Shown here: positions 34,674 through 42,309 of the stretch, piece by piece
Layout of the letters: each line of letters starts with the position of its first letter
Numbering within the stretch: position 1 is the stretch's first letter
From: Pseudomonas sp. BP8
GTDB taxonomy: Bacteria > Pseudomonadota > Gammaproteobacteria > Pseudomonadales > Pseudomonadaceae
Assembly: GCF_017875955.1 (NCBI RefSeq)
Contig: NZ_JAGINK010000001.1
Span: 5,610,501 to 5,674,500 of the forward strand
Direction: 5' to 3'
Length of the DNA stretch: 64,000 nt
Translations under genes and position numbers: made by a program
The notes under the pieces: model-generated
Seen by the model: only the letters and a program-made list of their open reading frames with translations
Told to the model about the DNA's origin: nothing
Databases searched by the model: none

Positions 34674-35177
34674 TCAGATCTGGCCCAATGCCAGCTCAAC
34701 CACCTTCAACGCCGTTGACGGCCCCGCTAGCAGCGACTCGACCCTGAGGCCGCTGTCAGCCAAGGTTTCGGCTAGCCGATTCGCCACCGCCAGCATTGTC
34801 GAGCCGGCGCAAAGAAACACCAACCTGCCCCATTTGCGCTGCGCCATGCCCTCGGCGTAATGCGCCGACAGCTGCGCGGCGAGCGAGGGGTTGGCGTGGA
34901 AGATGCCGAGGTTATTGACCAGGATATCGGTATGCGGCATCCGCTCGATCAGGGTCTGAGTGCCCTGCTCGGTGCTCAGGTCGGCGGCAATGCCAATGAT
35001 GCGCGCGGCCGGGAGTTTTTCCCGCACGCGCCTGAGGGCTTCATCGACCCGCGCCTGGGTACGCCCGTTGAGCACTACCTCGGCGCCGGCCTCGACCAGG
35101 CTGATGGCAATGGCCAGGCCAGCGCCGGCGGTGGAGCCACTGACGATCGCGCGCTTGCCGTTGAGGGAGATGGGCAT
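34674..35177 (-). CDS. Degenerate SDR lacking the catalytic Tyr-Lys, end of the efflux operon
   Basis: 167-residue open frame with a good SDR N-terminus (GKRAIVSGSTAGAGLAIAISL, then VVLNGRT, then DILVNNLGIF). After NNLGIF the protein is shortened. The region that should hold the helix DW..-N-V is missing, KWGRLVFLCAG jumps to a sequence like the segment after the active site (NRLAETLADSGLRVESLLAGP), and no Tyr-x-x-x-Lys exists. The usual ~250 residues are reduced to 167. GAGGAG precedes ATG 35177, so it may still be translated, but a dehydrogenase activity is unlikely. It lies 28 bp after the outer-membrane factor gene. I regard it as an SDR decaying through in-frame deletions. Confidence 0.6.
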   Translation of the reverse strand: MPISLNGKRAIVSGSTAGAGLAIAISLVEAGAEVVLNGRTQARVDEALRRVREKLPAARIIGIAADLSTEQGTQTLIERMPHTDILVNNLGIFHANPSLAAQLSAHYAEGMAQRKWGRLVFLCAGSTMLAVANRLAETLADSGLRVESLLAGPSTALKVVELALGQI

Positions 35178-35205
35178 CGTTTGCTCCTCGTTCGAGACGC
35201 CGCAC

Positions 35206-36678
35206 CTACAGGGTATGAGGCGCGTTTGCCGGCTTTGCGCTCGGCTGCTCAGCGAAGGCCTGCCAGCCACCCCCAAGCGCCTTGTACAAGCCAACCATGG
35301 CCTGCGCAACGGCCGCCGAGCTGTCAATCCACTGCTCCTCACTGGCCAGCAATGCCGACTGCACGCTCAGCACATTGAGAAAGTCCACCGCCCCTTCCAC
35401 GTACTGACGCTGAGCGGTCTCGAGGGCAATCCGGTTCTCGCGCACCGCCTCGGCCAGGTGATCACGGCGCAACTGGCTGGCGTTGTACAGGCGCAGTACA
35501 TCGTCGATCTCATGCCAGGCTCCGAGCACCACCTTGCGGTAGTTGAGTGCTGCTTCCTGCTGCTGGGCTTCGCGCAACTGCAGCGTGCCCTTGAGCCGGC
35601 CACCTTCGAAAATCGGCAGCGACAGCTGCGGGCCAAAGGCAAACCGGCGCGAATCCCACGCGCCAAAATCAGACAACTGCATGGCCTGGAAACCGACACT
35701 GCCGGACAAGCGAATGCTCGGGTAGAAATCCGCCTTGGCCACGCCGATGCTGGCCGTCGCCGCATGCAGACGGGCCTCGGCCTGACGAATATCCGGACGC
35801 CGCTCCGCCAGTTCCGACGGCACGCCGATGGCAAATTTCTGCGCCGGCGTCGGCAGCTCGCCACCGGCCAGCAGCTCAGCCTGCAGGCTGCGCGGCGGCT
35901 CGGCAGCCAGCAGGCTGAGGGCGTTGATCAAGTCATCGCGACGTGCCTGCAAGGTAGGCAGGCGCGCTTCGATCGAAGCAACCTGAGCGCCAGCCTGGGC
36001 AACATCGAGCCGCGTCGCGACGCCTTCGGCCTGACGGTCCTGGGACAACTGCAAACTGTGCCGGGCAACCTTGAGGTTATCTTCAGTAACCTCAAGCGTG
36101 TGCTGCACGGCGCGCAGCTGGATGTAGTTGCCAGCGGTTTCCGACAGCAATGCCAGGAGCACGCCACGGCGATCATTCTCGGCGACTTCTACCGAGGCAT
36201 CGGCGGCCTCGACCTGGCGTCTTACTCGACCCCAAAGATCGAGCTCCCAGCCGGCGACCAGGTCGCCTTGCCAGAGGTTGAAGGCCGACTTGCCGGAATG
36301 TCCGGACGGGTCGCTCAAGCCTTCGGCGCTGTTGCGCGCCCGGCTGTAACCGGCGTTGGCATCCACCGAAGGCGCCTCGTCGGCGGCAATCGTGCCGCGC
36401 AGCGCACGGCTTTGCAGCAGGCGGGCACTGGCCATCTGCAGGTCAAGGTTACGCTCGGCAACGCGCTGGATCAGCGCACTCAGCTTGGCATCGTGAAAAC
36501 TGTCCCACCAACGCAGCTCTAACGGCTCGGCCACCGGCTGGCTCGCGGCAGCCTTGCCCTGCAGCGCTGCCCAGGCCTGCGGCGACTGGCTGGCGGGGCG
36601 CTCGAAATCCGGGCCGAGGGTGCAGCCTGCCAGCGTCACGGCGAGCAGCAAGGGGCTGATGCGGGCTAACGCGTTCAT
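35206..36678 (-). CDS. Outer-membrane efflux lipoprotein (OprM/NodT family)
   Basis: 490-residue TolC-family outer-membrane factor with a lipoprotein signal (LLLAVTLAGC, lipobox Cys about 19). Characteristic motifs are LGPDFERP, RWWDSFHD, WELDLWGRVRRQVEAA, SELAERRPDIRQAEARLHAA and LSLPIFEGGRLKG. It forms the exit duct for the EmrAB-like pump encoded upstream. Its ATG overlaps the adaptor stop (ATGA, 4 bp), so the operon reads MFS, adaptor, outer-membrane factor, degenerate SDR. Confidence 0.94.
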   Translation of the reverse strand: MNALARISPLLLAVTLAGCTLGPDFERPASQSPQAWAALQGKAAASQPVAEPLELRWWDSFHDAKLSALIQRVAERNLDLQMASARLLQSRALRGTIAADEAPSVDANAGYSRARNSAEGLSDPSGHSGKSAFNLWQGDLVAGWELDLWGRVRRQVEAADASVEVAENDRRGVLLALLSETAGNYIQLRAVQHTLEVTEDNLKVARHSLQLSQDRQAEGVATRLDVAQAGAQVASIEARLPTLQARRDDLINALSLLAAEPPRSLQAELLAGGELPTPAQKFAIGVPSELAERRPDIRQAEARLHAATASIGVAKADFYPSIRLSGSVGFQAMQLSDFGAWDSRRFAFGPQLSLPIFEGGRLKGTLQLREAQQQEAALNYRKVVLGAWHEIDDVLRLYNASQLRRDHLAEAVRENRIALETAQRQYVEGAVDFLNVLSVQSALLASEEQWIDSSAAVAQAMVGLYKALGGGWQAFAEQPSAKPANAPHTL

Positions 36679-37736
36679 CGTGCGCTGACCTCTTTGCCTT
36701 CGAGCGTGTCGCCCTGGGTGTCAATGGTCGCAACCACCGACATGCCGACGCGCAAGCGCTGCAGCAACGGCTGGCCGTCATCGAAGACGATCTTTACCGG
36801 AATGCGCTGGACGACCTTGGTGAAGTTGCCGGTGGCGTTGTCCGGCTTGACCGCGGCGAAGGTCACACCGGTAGCCGGGGCGATGCTTTCGACATGGCCC
36901 TTGAGCGTTTCCCCAGAGAAGGTGTCGACGCTGATGCTCACCGGCTGACCGGGTTGCACGTGAGTCAGTTGCGTCTCCTGGAAGTTGCCGACCACATAGG
37001 CCTGCTCCAACGGCACCACCGACAGCAGGCGCGCGCCCGGGTTGACGTAGGCGCCCACGCGCAGGGCGCGCTCGCCGACCATGCCGTCCACCGGCGCGGT
37101 GATGCGGGTGTAGGAGAGATCGAGCTGGGCTTTCTCGACGCCGGCTTCGGCGCGCTTGAGCTGGCCATCGGCGCTGGCCACCTGGGCGCTGAGAATATCC
37201 ACCTGCTTGCGCGTGGCGAGCAACGCCGCCTGGGTATTGGCCAGACGCGCCCGCGCCTGGTCGACGCGGCTGCGCGCCTGCTGGGCGTTCTGCACGGTGC
37301 CGGCGCCCTGTTCGGCGAGGCGGCTGTAGCGGCTGACTTCATGCTCGGCAAACGCCGATTCAGCCTGGGCGGCCTTGACTGCCGCCTCGGCCTGAGCGAT
37401 CAACGATGCCTGGCGTTCAAGGGTGGCACGGGCATCGGCGCTCTGCGCCTTGGCCACCAGCAATTGGGCATCGGCAGCGTCCAGCGCCGCCTGGTAATCG
37501 CGCGGGTCGATGGTCGCCAGCAGTTGGCCGGCCTTGACCTGTTGGTTGTCCTCGACCAGGACTTCCTTGATAAACCCGGCGACCTTGGGCGCGACCACGG
37601 TGTAGTCGGCGATCACGTAGGCATCATTGGTGCGTTGCTGATGGTCGCTGCCGAGCATCCACGGGCCTACCAGGCCGGCCAGCACGGCCACGGCGAGCAC
37701 CGAGCCGATGACGAGCGTCTTGCGATTGTTGGTCAT
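36675..37736 (-). CDS. EmrA-like periplasmic adaptor (HlyD family)
   Basis: 353-residue membrane-fusion protein with one N-terminal membrane segment (LVIGSVLAVAVLAGLVGPWML). It has the family motif TNDAYVIADYTVVAPKVAGFI, a long coiled-coil hairpin (about 80-200, many Ala/Gln heptads), and the second lipoyl half with ITAPVDGMVGERALRVGAYV, then a beta-barrel. It couples the 14-segment MFS pump to the outer-membrane factor. It starts 28 bp after the MFS stop. Confidence 0.93.
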   Translation of the reverse strand: MTNNRKTLVIGSVLAVAVLAGLVGPWMLGSDHQQRTNDAYVIADYTVVAPKVAGFIKEVLVEDNQQVKAGQLLATIDPRDYQAALDAADAQLLVAKAQSADARATLERQASLIAQAEAAVKAAQAESAFAEHEVSRYSRLAEQGAGTVQNAQQARSRVDQARARLANTQAALLATRKQVDILSAQVASADGQLKRAEAGVEKAQLDLSYTRITAPVDGMVGERALRVGAYVNPGARLLSVVPLEQAYVVGNFQETQLTHVQPGQPVSISVDTFSGETLKGHVESIAPATGVTFAAVKPDNATGNFTKVVQRIPVKIVFDDGQPLLQRLRVGMSVVATIDTQGDTLEGKEVSAR

Positions 37737-37764
37737 TTTACTGTTCTCGAAGTCATCCAGGGGT

Positions 37765-39306
37765 TCAGGCCACCGCGCGCGGTGGGTAGACCCGAGTGGG
37801 CACGAAAGGAATAAGGCAGATAAGGGCCACGGCGACGCAGGCCATGACCAGGTACAGATCGGCCGAGGTCAGCACCAGGGCCTGTTGATGAATGCGTTGC
37901 GCAAGGCCGGCGGCGCGATCGTCGATCAACGGCGCGTTGCCCAGGCTGTCCACCAGGTGGTTGGAATGAAAATGCCGGCGCAGGGTGCCGAGCGCGTCGA
38001 GCAGGCCACCTGCGATCACTGCCGAGAGGCCTTTTACCGTGTTGAACCAGGCCGATGCGAACGGGCCTTCCTGCGGGCTCATACCATTGGTCGAGAGCAT
38101 CAGCAGTGGCAGCACCGACATCGGCTGGCCGAACACCTGCAGCAGGTAGAAACCGTAGAAGTTGTCGCGAATCCACGCGGAGGTCAGCAAGCTGCTGCCC
38201 ACGCACGACACCGCCAACATGCCCAGGCCCAGCGCCAGTACCCAGCGACAGTCCACCGCGCGCAGGTTGCACAGCGCAGCGGTGAGCGGCAGGGCGATCA
38301 GTTGCGGCATGGCCACCAGCAGCATCAGCGGGCTGGTCTGCGCCGGGCGGTAGTCCTGGATCTGCGCAAGGTAGGCCGAGGGGATGCTGCCCACGCCGGA
38401 GAGCACGATCAAGACCCCGGCCAGGGTCACCAAGGCGAAACTCAGGTTGCGCCGCGAGAGCATGCGCAGCTGGAAGAACGGCACCGTCTCGGACCACTCG
38501 TTGTACATGAACAGCACCAGCAACAGCAGGCCGCCGCCAAGCAACCAGCAGATCAGCGGCGAGTCGAACCAACCCCAGCGATCGCCCAGCGACAGGCCGA
38601 GGACGATACAGCTGATGGCGGGCAAGCCGAGCACCACCCCGCGCCAGTTGAACTGCTGGAAACGCTCCAGGCGCAGAGGGTCTTGCGGCAGGCCCCAGCC
38701 GACGCAGAGCATGGCCAGCAGTGACGGCAGGATGATCTGCCAGAACGCCCACTGCCAGCCGACGTACTCGGTCCACAGGCCTGCCAACGGTGTGCCGAGG
38801 TTGGGCCCGAAGGTGGCGGTCAAGGCATAGCAGGCCAGGCCGTAGACCTTGATTCCCGGCGGCAGGAAGCGCAGCGCCACGCTCATCAGCATGGGCGGCA
38901 TGGCGCCCGAGGCGAGGCCCTGGAGAATGCGCAGCAGCATCAGGCTGTGCAGGTTGGGCGCATACGGCTGGAGCAGGCCGAGCACGGCGAACAGGCCAAT
39001 GGCACAGAGGGTGAAGCGGCGCAGCGAGAAGGTCGTCGCCAGCCACGGCGAGAAGGCCATGGCCGACACCGAAGCGGCGGCGTACACCGCCAGCAGCCAG
39101 GCGCCTTCATCGGCACCGATACCCATTGCGCCGCGGATATCATTCAGCGAGATCTTCGTCACTGACTCGTTGAGACCGGCGCAGAGTACCGCCAGCAGCA
39201 CACCGAACAGCCCGACCACTACCCGCAGGCCAAACGCCGTTTGCGCAGGACCCGCGGCCGCAGGGGCGGCGCTGAGCGCGGCAGGTGGGGCGGTAAGTGC
39301 AGTCAT
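37765..39306 (-). CDS. EmrB-like drug:H+ antiporter, MFS DHA2 family
   Basis: 513-residue inner-membrane MFS transporter with about 14 predicted segments. It keeps DHA2-type features such as NDIRGAMGIGADEGAWLLAVY, the motif C-like LGPNLGTPLAG equivalent (ATFGPNLGTPLAGLW) and FVGWQWAFW-like YVGWQWAFWQI. It probably exports hydrophobic drugs or aromatic compounds as part of a tripartite pump. It is the first gene of the leftward operon, with the LysR regulator gene immediately upstream in the same direction and a putative LysR operator 88-102 bp before the start. Confidence 0.93.
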   Translation of the reverse strand: MTALTAPPAALSAAPAAAGPAQTAFGLRVVVGLFGVLLAVLCAGLNESVTKISLNDIRGAMGIGADEGAWLLAVYAAASVSAMAFSPWLATTFSLRRFTLCAIGLFAVLGLLQPYAPNLHSLMLLRILQGLASGAMPPMLMSVALRFLPPGIKVYGLACYALTATFGPNLGTPLAGLWTEYVGWQWAFWQIILPSLLAMLCVGWGLPQDPLRLERFQQFNWRGVVLGLPAISCIVLGLSLGDRWGWFDSPLICWLLGGGLLLLVLFMYNEWSETVPFFQLRMLSRRNLSFALVTLAGVLIVLSGVGSIPSAYLAQIQDYRPAQTSPLMLLVAMPQLIALPLTAALCNLRAVDCRWVLALGLGMLAVSCVGSSLLTSAWIRDNFYGFYLLQVFGQPMSVLPLLMLSTNGMSPQEGPFASAWFNTVKGLSAVIAGGLLDALGTLRRHFHSNHLVDSLGNAPLIDDRAAGLAQRIHQQALVLTSADLYLVMACVAVALICLIPFVPTRVYPPRAVA

Positions 39307-39393
39307 GGGGCGGACATCTCCAGCAACAAATTGGCTGGAGGGAGTTTAAAAAGATTGAATGCTTACGAAAACTGACTTATCGGTAGGTTTAGA

Positions 39394-39408
39394 TTGCGCT
39401 GGACGCAA
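39394..39408. promoter_or_regulatory. Putative LysR operator before the efflux operon
   Basis: TTGCG-CTGGA-CGCAA is a perfect 5-bp-arm inverted repeat with the T-N11-A core expected of LysR-type boxes; the arms extend to GATTGCG/CGCAATC. The same motif occurs upstream of the LysR gene itself at 40484-40498. Confidence 0.6.
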
Positions 39409-39426
39409 TCCGTGCGTGTCAGTGGT

Positions 39427-39511
39427 GGCCTCTTCGCGGGGCAAGCCCGCTCCTACAGGGGCCAGTTTGCCCATCCATCCTGTAGGAGCGGGCTTGCCCC
39501 GCGAAGAGGCC
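39427..39511. repeat. REP pair (class 1) between lysR and the efflux operon
   Basis: Inverted class 1 REPs at 39427-39459 and 39479-39511 immediately follow the LysR gene 3' end (stop at 39524) and lie just upstream of the putative operator of the pump operon, so they may insulate one from the other. Confidence 0.92.
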
Positions 39512-39523
39512 GTCCCTGACAGC

Positions 39524-40432
39524 CTACGGATCTACCTGGCAACACGCCTTCAAGGTCTCCCGCAACCACCGATGGGCCGGGTCGCTGTGAAAGCGGGGAT
39601 GCCACGCCTGCATCACGTTGACCCGCTCCAACGGCACCGGAATCTCGAACGAACGCAGCGGTAGCCCCAGCCTGGACACACTGTTGAGGATATTCGCCGG
39701 CATCGGCAGGATCAGGTCCGAGTCCGGCAGCGAGAACAGCGCCGAGTGAAAACTCGGCGTAATCAAGGCCACCCGCCGCTCCACCTTGAAGTTGGCCAGC
39801 TCGACGTCGATCGGCCCGTTGGCCCGGCCACGCCGCGACACACTGATCTGCGGGTACTCGGCAAAGCGCGCCGGGGTGATCTCGCCATCGAAAATCGGGT
39901 GATCACGCCGCGCCAGGCCGACATAGTAAGTGTGAAAAAGGGTCTGGATCTTGATCTCCGGCGGCAGGTCGATGCTCGAACTGATGACCAGGTCAGTGCG
40001 CCCATCACGCAGCACTGTGTCGTCATCGCCGCCGCCGCTTTCCGGGACAAAACGCAGCACCGTACGCGGCGCCTGCTCATGCATCATGCGCAGCAGCTGG
40101 GCGCCATACAGGGCGATGAACAGGTCGTTGGTGCGGATGTTGAACGCCCGATCCAGGCGCTGCAGGTCAACACTCTCGGCGCTGCGAAACACCTGCCCGG
40201 CCTGCTCGACCAGCTGGCTGACCTGATCTCGCAGGGCCAACGCCCTGGGTGTCGGCACCAGGCCGCGACCGGCCCGTACCAGAATCGGATCGTCCAGCGC
40301 ATCGCGGATGCGCCCCAAGGTCCGGCTCATGGCTGCCGGGCTCAGGTTCATGCGCTGCGCCGCGCCGACTACGCTGCCTTCATCGAGCAGGGCGTCGAGG
40401 GCGACCAGCAGGTTCATGTCCGGGAGTTGCAT
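39524..40432 (-). CDS. LysR-family transcriptional regulator (probable efflux regulator)
   Basis: 302-residue regulator with an N-terminal winged helix-turn-helix (about 4-62: NLLVALDALLDEGSVVGAAQRMNLSPAAMSRTLGRIRD) and a C-terminal periplasmic-binding-protein-like effector domain. The sequence is of the NodD/PA-type subgroup that begins with an LPDMNLL motif. It is encoded upstream of, and in the same direction as, the EmrAB-like operon. Matching inverted repeats before both transcription units suggest it controls the pump and itself. Confidence 0.9.
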   Translation of the reverse strand: MQLPDMNLLVALDALLDEGSVVGAAQRMNLSPAAMSRTLGRIRDALDDPILVRAGRGLVPTPRALALRDQVSQLVEQAGQVFRSAESVDLQRLDRAFNIRTNDLFIALYGAQLLRMMHEQAPRTVLRFVPESGGGDDDTVLRDGRTDLVISSSIDLPPEIKIQTLFHTYYVGLARRDHPIFDGEITPARFAEYPQISVSRRGRANGPIDVELANFKVERRVALITPSFHSALFSLPDSDLILPMPANILNSVSRLGLPLRSFEIPVPLERVNVMQAWHPRFHSDPAHRWLRETLKACCQVDP

Positions 40433-40483
40433 GGCCGTTTACCGTGACAGCTGTGGGAACGGTGATGTTAACAGGTCGGATGA

Positions 40484-40498
40484 TTGCGCCAGACGCAA
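40484..40498. promoter_or_regulatory. Putative autoregulatory LysR operator
   Basis: TTGCG-CCAGA-CGCAA lies 52-66 bp upstream of the LysR start codon and shares both arms and flanking bases (ATTGCGC, GACGCAA) with the site before the pump operon. Confidence 0.6.
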
Positions 40499-40567
40499 CG
40501 ACGCCGTGCGTGGTGGGCTATTTATTCCGGGAGCGGGTTGGGCCTTTAATAACGCTGTGCCAGTGCT

Positions 40568-40670
40568 GGCCTCTTCGCGGGGCAAGCCCGCTCCTACAGG
40601 GGCCAGTGTGCCCACGGCCTTGATGATCAACACCGATCCTGTAGGAGCGGGCTTGCCCCGCGAAGAGGCC
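40568..40670. repeat. REP pair (class 1) between lysR and the universal stress gene
   Basis: Inverted class 1 REPs at 40568-40600 and 40638-40670 lie between two divergently oriented 5' ends, which is unusual for REPs in this window; most of the others lie at 3' ends. Confidence 0.92.
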
Positions 40671-40711
40671 CGCACTGCCTACCTCAATCCAGCCCCGACC
40701 GAGGAGCCTGC

Positions 40712-41176
40712 ATGCCCCGCCCCGTCCTGATCGCCATCGACGCCTCCCCCGCCACCAGCGCCCTGCTGGCGTTGGCCCAGCGCTACTGCCGCCCCGATGA
40801 ACACCAACTGCACGTGCTCCTGGCCATCGACTCGACCTTCGCCGTGCACGGCCAACCCGCCCCCTACACCGACGGTGAGCTCAGCGAATACCCCGCCGCC
40901 TGCGACGAACAGCAGCTCGCCGAGCGCGCCGTTGCGCAAACGCTGCAAAGCCTGCGTGATGCCGGTTTCACAGCCCAAGGCGGCACCGTCGCTGCCGAGC
41001 CGGTCAAGGCCATCGTCGACCAGGCCCAGGCGCTGGACTGCGAGCTGATCATCATGGGCCACCGTCACCTGTCGCGATTGGGCCGGCTGCTGGATCCGTC
41101 GATCAGCTCAAAGGTGCTTGATCGGGTGCAGATTCCAGTGTTGGTGGCAGCCATCGCAAAGTCGTTTGAAATTTAA
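40712..41176 (+). CDS. Universal stress protein, UspA family
   Basis: 154-residue single-domain cytoplasmic Usp. The N-terminal strand VLIAIDASPATSALL and the C-terminal nucleotide-binding signature MGHRHLSRLGRLLDPSISSKVL (G-2x-G-9x-G/S type, here with Gly at HRHLSRLG and Ser-Ser at the end) suggest an ATP-binding subtype. GAGGAG at 40701-40706 supports ATG 40712. It is monocistronic and probably induced by stress or growth arrest, as is usual for the family. Confidence 0.9.
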   Translation: MPRPVLIAIDASPATSALLALAQRYCRPDEHQLHVLLAIDSTFAVHGQPAPYTDGELSEYPAACDEQQLAERAVAQTLQSLRDAGFTAQGGTVAAEPVKAIVDQAQALDCELIIMGHRHLSRLGRLLDPSISSKVLDRVQIPVLVAAIAKSFEI

Positions 41177-41237
41177 TCTGGCTTGAGCTCGCCGGGGGCC
41201 GCTGCGCGCCCCTCGTACGGGCACCACCAGATCCGGA

Positions 41238-42098
41238 TCAACCCTCGCCGGGCTTCACCACCACAGTGCAGGTCATGCCCGCCGCCAGCAAAAAACCTTC
41301 CGGCACTTCATCGATGTGAATCCGCACCGGTACCCGCTGGGCCAAGCGCACCCAGTTGAAGGTGGGGTTCACATCGGCAATCAGCTCGCGGCTTTGCGGG
41401 TTGTCGCGGTCATAGATACCGCGCGCGATGCTCTCCACATGGCCCTTGATCCGCTCGCCACTCATCATCTGCAGCTCGGCCTGGTCACCGACCTTCACAT
41501 GCGGCAGCTTGGTCTCTTCGAAAAAGCCATACACCCAGAACGACTGCTCATCGACCACCGCCATCACCGCCTCACCGGTGCGCGCATAGTCACCGCGGTG
41601 CACATTGAGGTTGGTCACATAGCCATCGACCGTGGCGATGATCCGCGTGCGCTTGAGGTTGAGCTCGGCTGCCGCCAGTTGCGCCAGCGCCTGCTGATAA
41701 TCGGCCTGGGCCGAGTTGGCAATGTTGCTGGCGTCATCGCGGTTCTCGCGGGAGATCACCAGGTTGTCCATGTCGGCGCGGCGCTTGGCGTTGACCTTGC
41801 GCATCTCCCAGGTCGCCTTGCGCGAGGCCACCAGCGCCTTGGCCTGGTCGACTGCGACCTGGTAGTGCTCGGGGTCGATCTGGATCAGCACATCACCCTT
41901 CTTCACCCGCTGGTTGTCGCGCACCGGCACATCAGTGACATAGCCAGGCACGTCGGCGGCGACGTTGATGATGTCGGCACGCACGCGGCCGTCGCGGGTC
42001 CAGGGGGTGGTCATGTAATGCAGCCACAACTGGCGGCCGATCACCACCGCGGCAAGCAGCACCAGCAAGGTGGCGATCAGGCTGAAGAACTTTTTCAT
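41238..42098 (-). CDS. AaeA-like periplasmic adaptor (HlyD family)
   Basis: 286-residue membrane-fusion protein resembling AaeA, the adaptor of the p-hydroxybenzoic acid efflux system. It has an N-terminal anchor (FFSLIATLLVLLAAVVIGRQLWL) and the family-typical YMTTPWTRDGRVRADIINVAADVPGYV. The coiled coil is short (about 80-150). Then come VDGYVTNLNVHRGDYARTG and the C-terminal NWVRLAQRVPVRIHID. It is the last gene of the four-gene operon, 10 bp after the DUF1656 gene. Confidence 0.92.
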   Translation of the reverse strand: MKKFFSLIATLLVLLAAVVIGRQLWLHYMTTPWTRDGRVRADIINVAADVPGYVTDVPVRDNQRVKKGDVLIQIDPEHYQVAVDQAKALVASRKATWEMRKVNAKRRADMDNLVISRENRDDASNIANSAQADYQQALAQLAAAELNLKRTRIIATVDGYVTNLNVHRGDYARTGEAVMAVVDEQSFWVYGFFEETKLPHVKVGDQAELQMMSGERIKGHVESIARGIYDRDNPQSRELIADVNPTFNWVRLAQRVPVRIHIDEVPEGFLLAAGMTCTVVVKPGEG

Positions 42099-42108
42099 CG
42101 AGGGTTTC

Positions 42109-42309
42109 TCACCAGTAGACGGTCAGCGCCATGGCGCCGAAAAGGCAGATGAACAGGCACAGCCGCAGCAACGCCGGGTGCCAGAAGAAGCGGTAGCCGT
42201 CCACGCTGGCGACAAAACGGTCGAGGCCCCAGGCCAGGCCTGCGGCAAACAGGAACATCAAGGTCATGGTCGGCATGTACACGCCATGGAAGGCGATCTC
42301 ACGGGGCAT
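42109..42309 (-). CDS. DUF1656 (AaeX-like) small inner-membrane protein
   Basis: 66-residue protein with two membrane segments (TLMFLFAAGLAWGLDRF and LLRLCLFICLFGAMALTVYW). The motif MPREIAFHGVYMP is typical of DUF1656/AaeX, a small partner of AaeA/AaeB pumps. I start at ATG 42309, inside the 3' end of the FUSC gene (11-bp overlap), because the family motif begins there; the longer frame is a shadow of that gene. Confidence 0.92.
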   Translation of the reverse strand: MPREIAFHGVYMPTMTLMFLFAAGLAWGLDRFVASVDGYRFFWHPALLRLCLFICLFGAMALTVYW

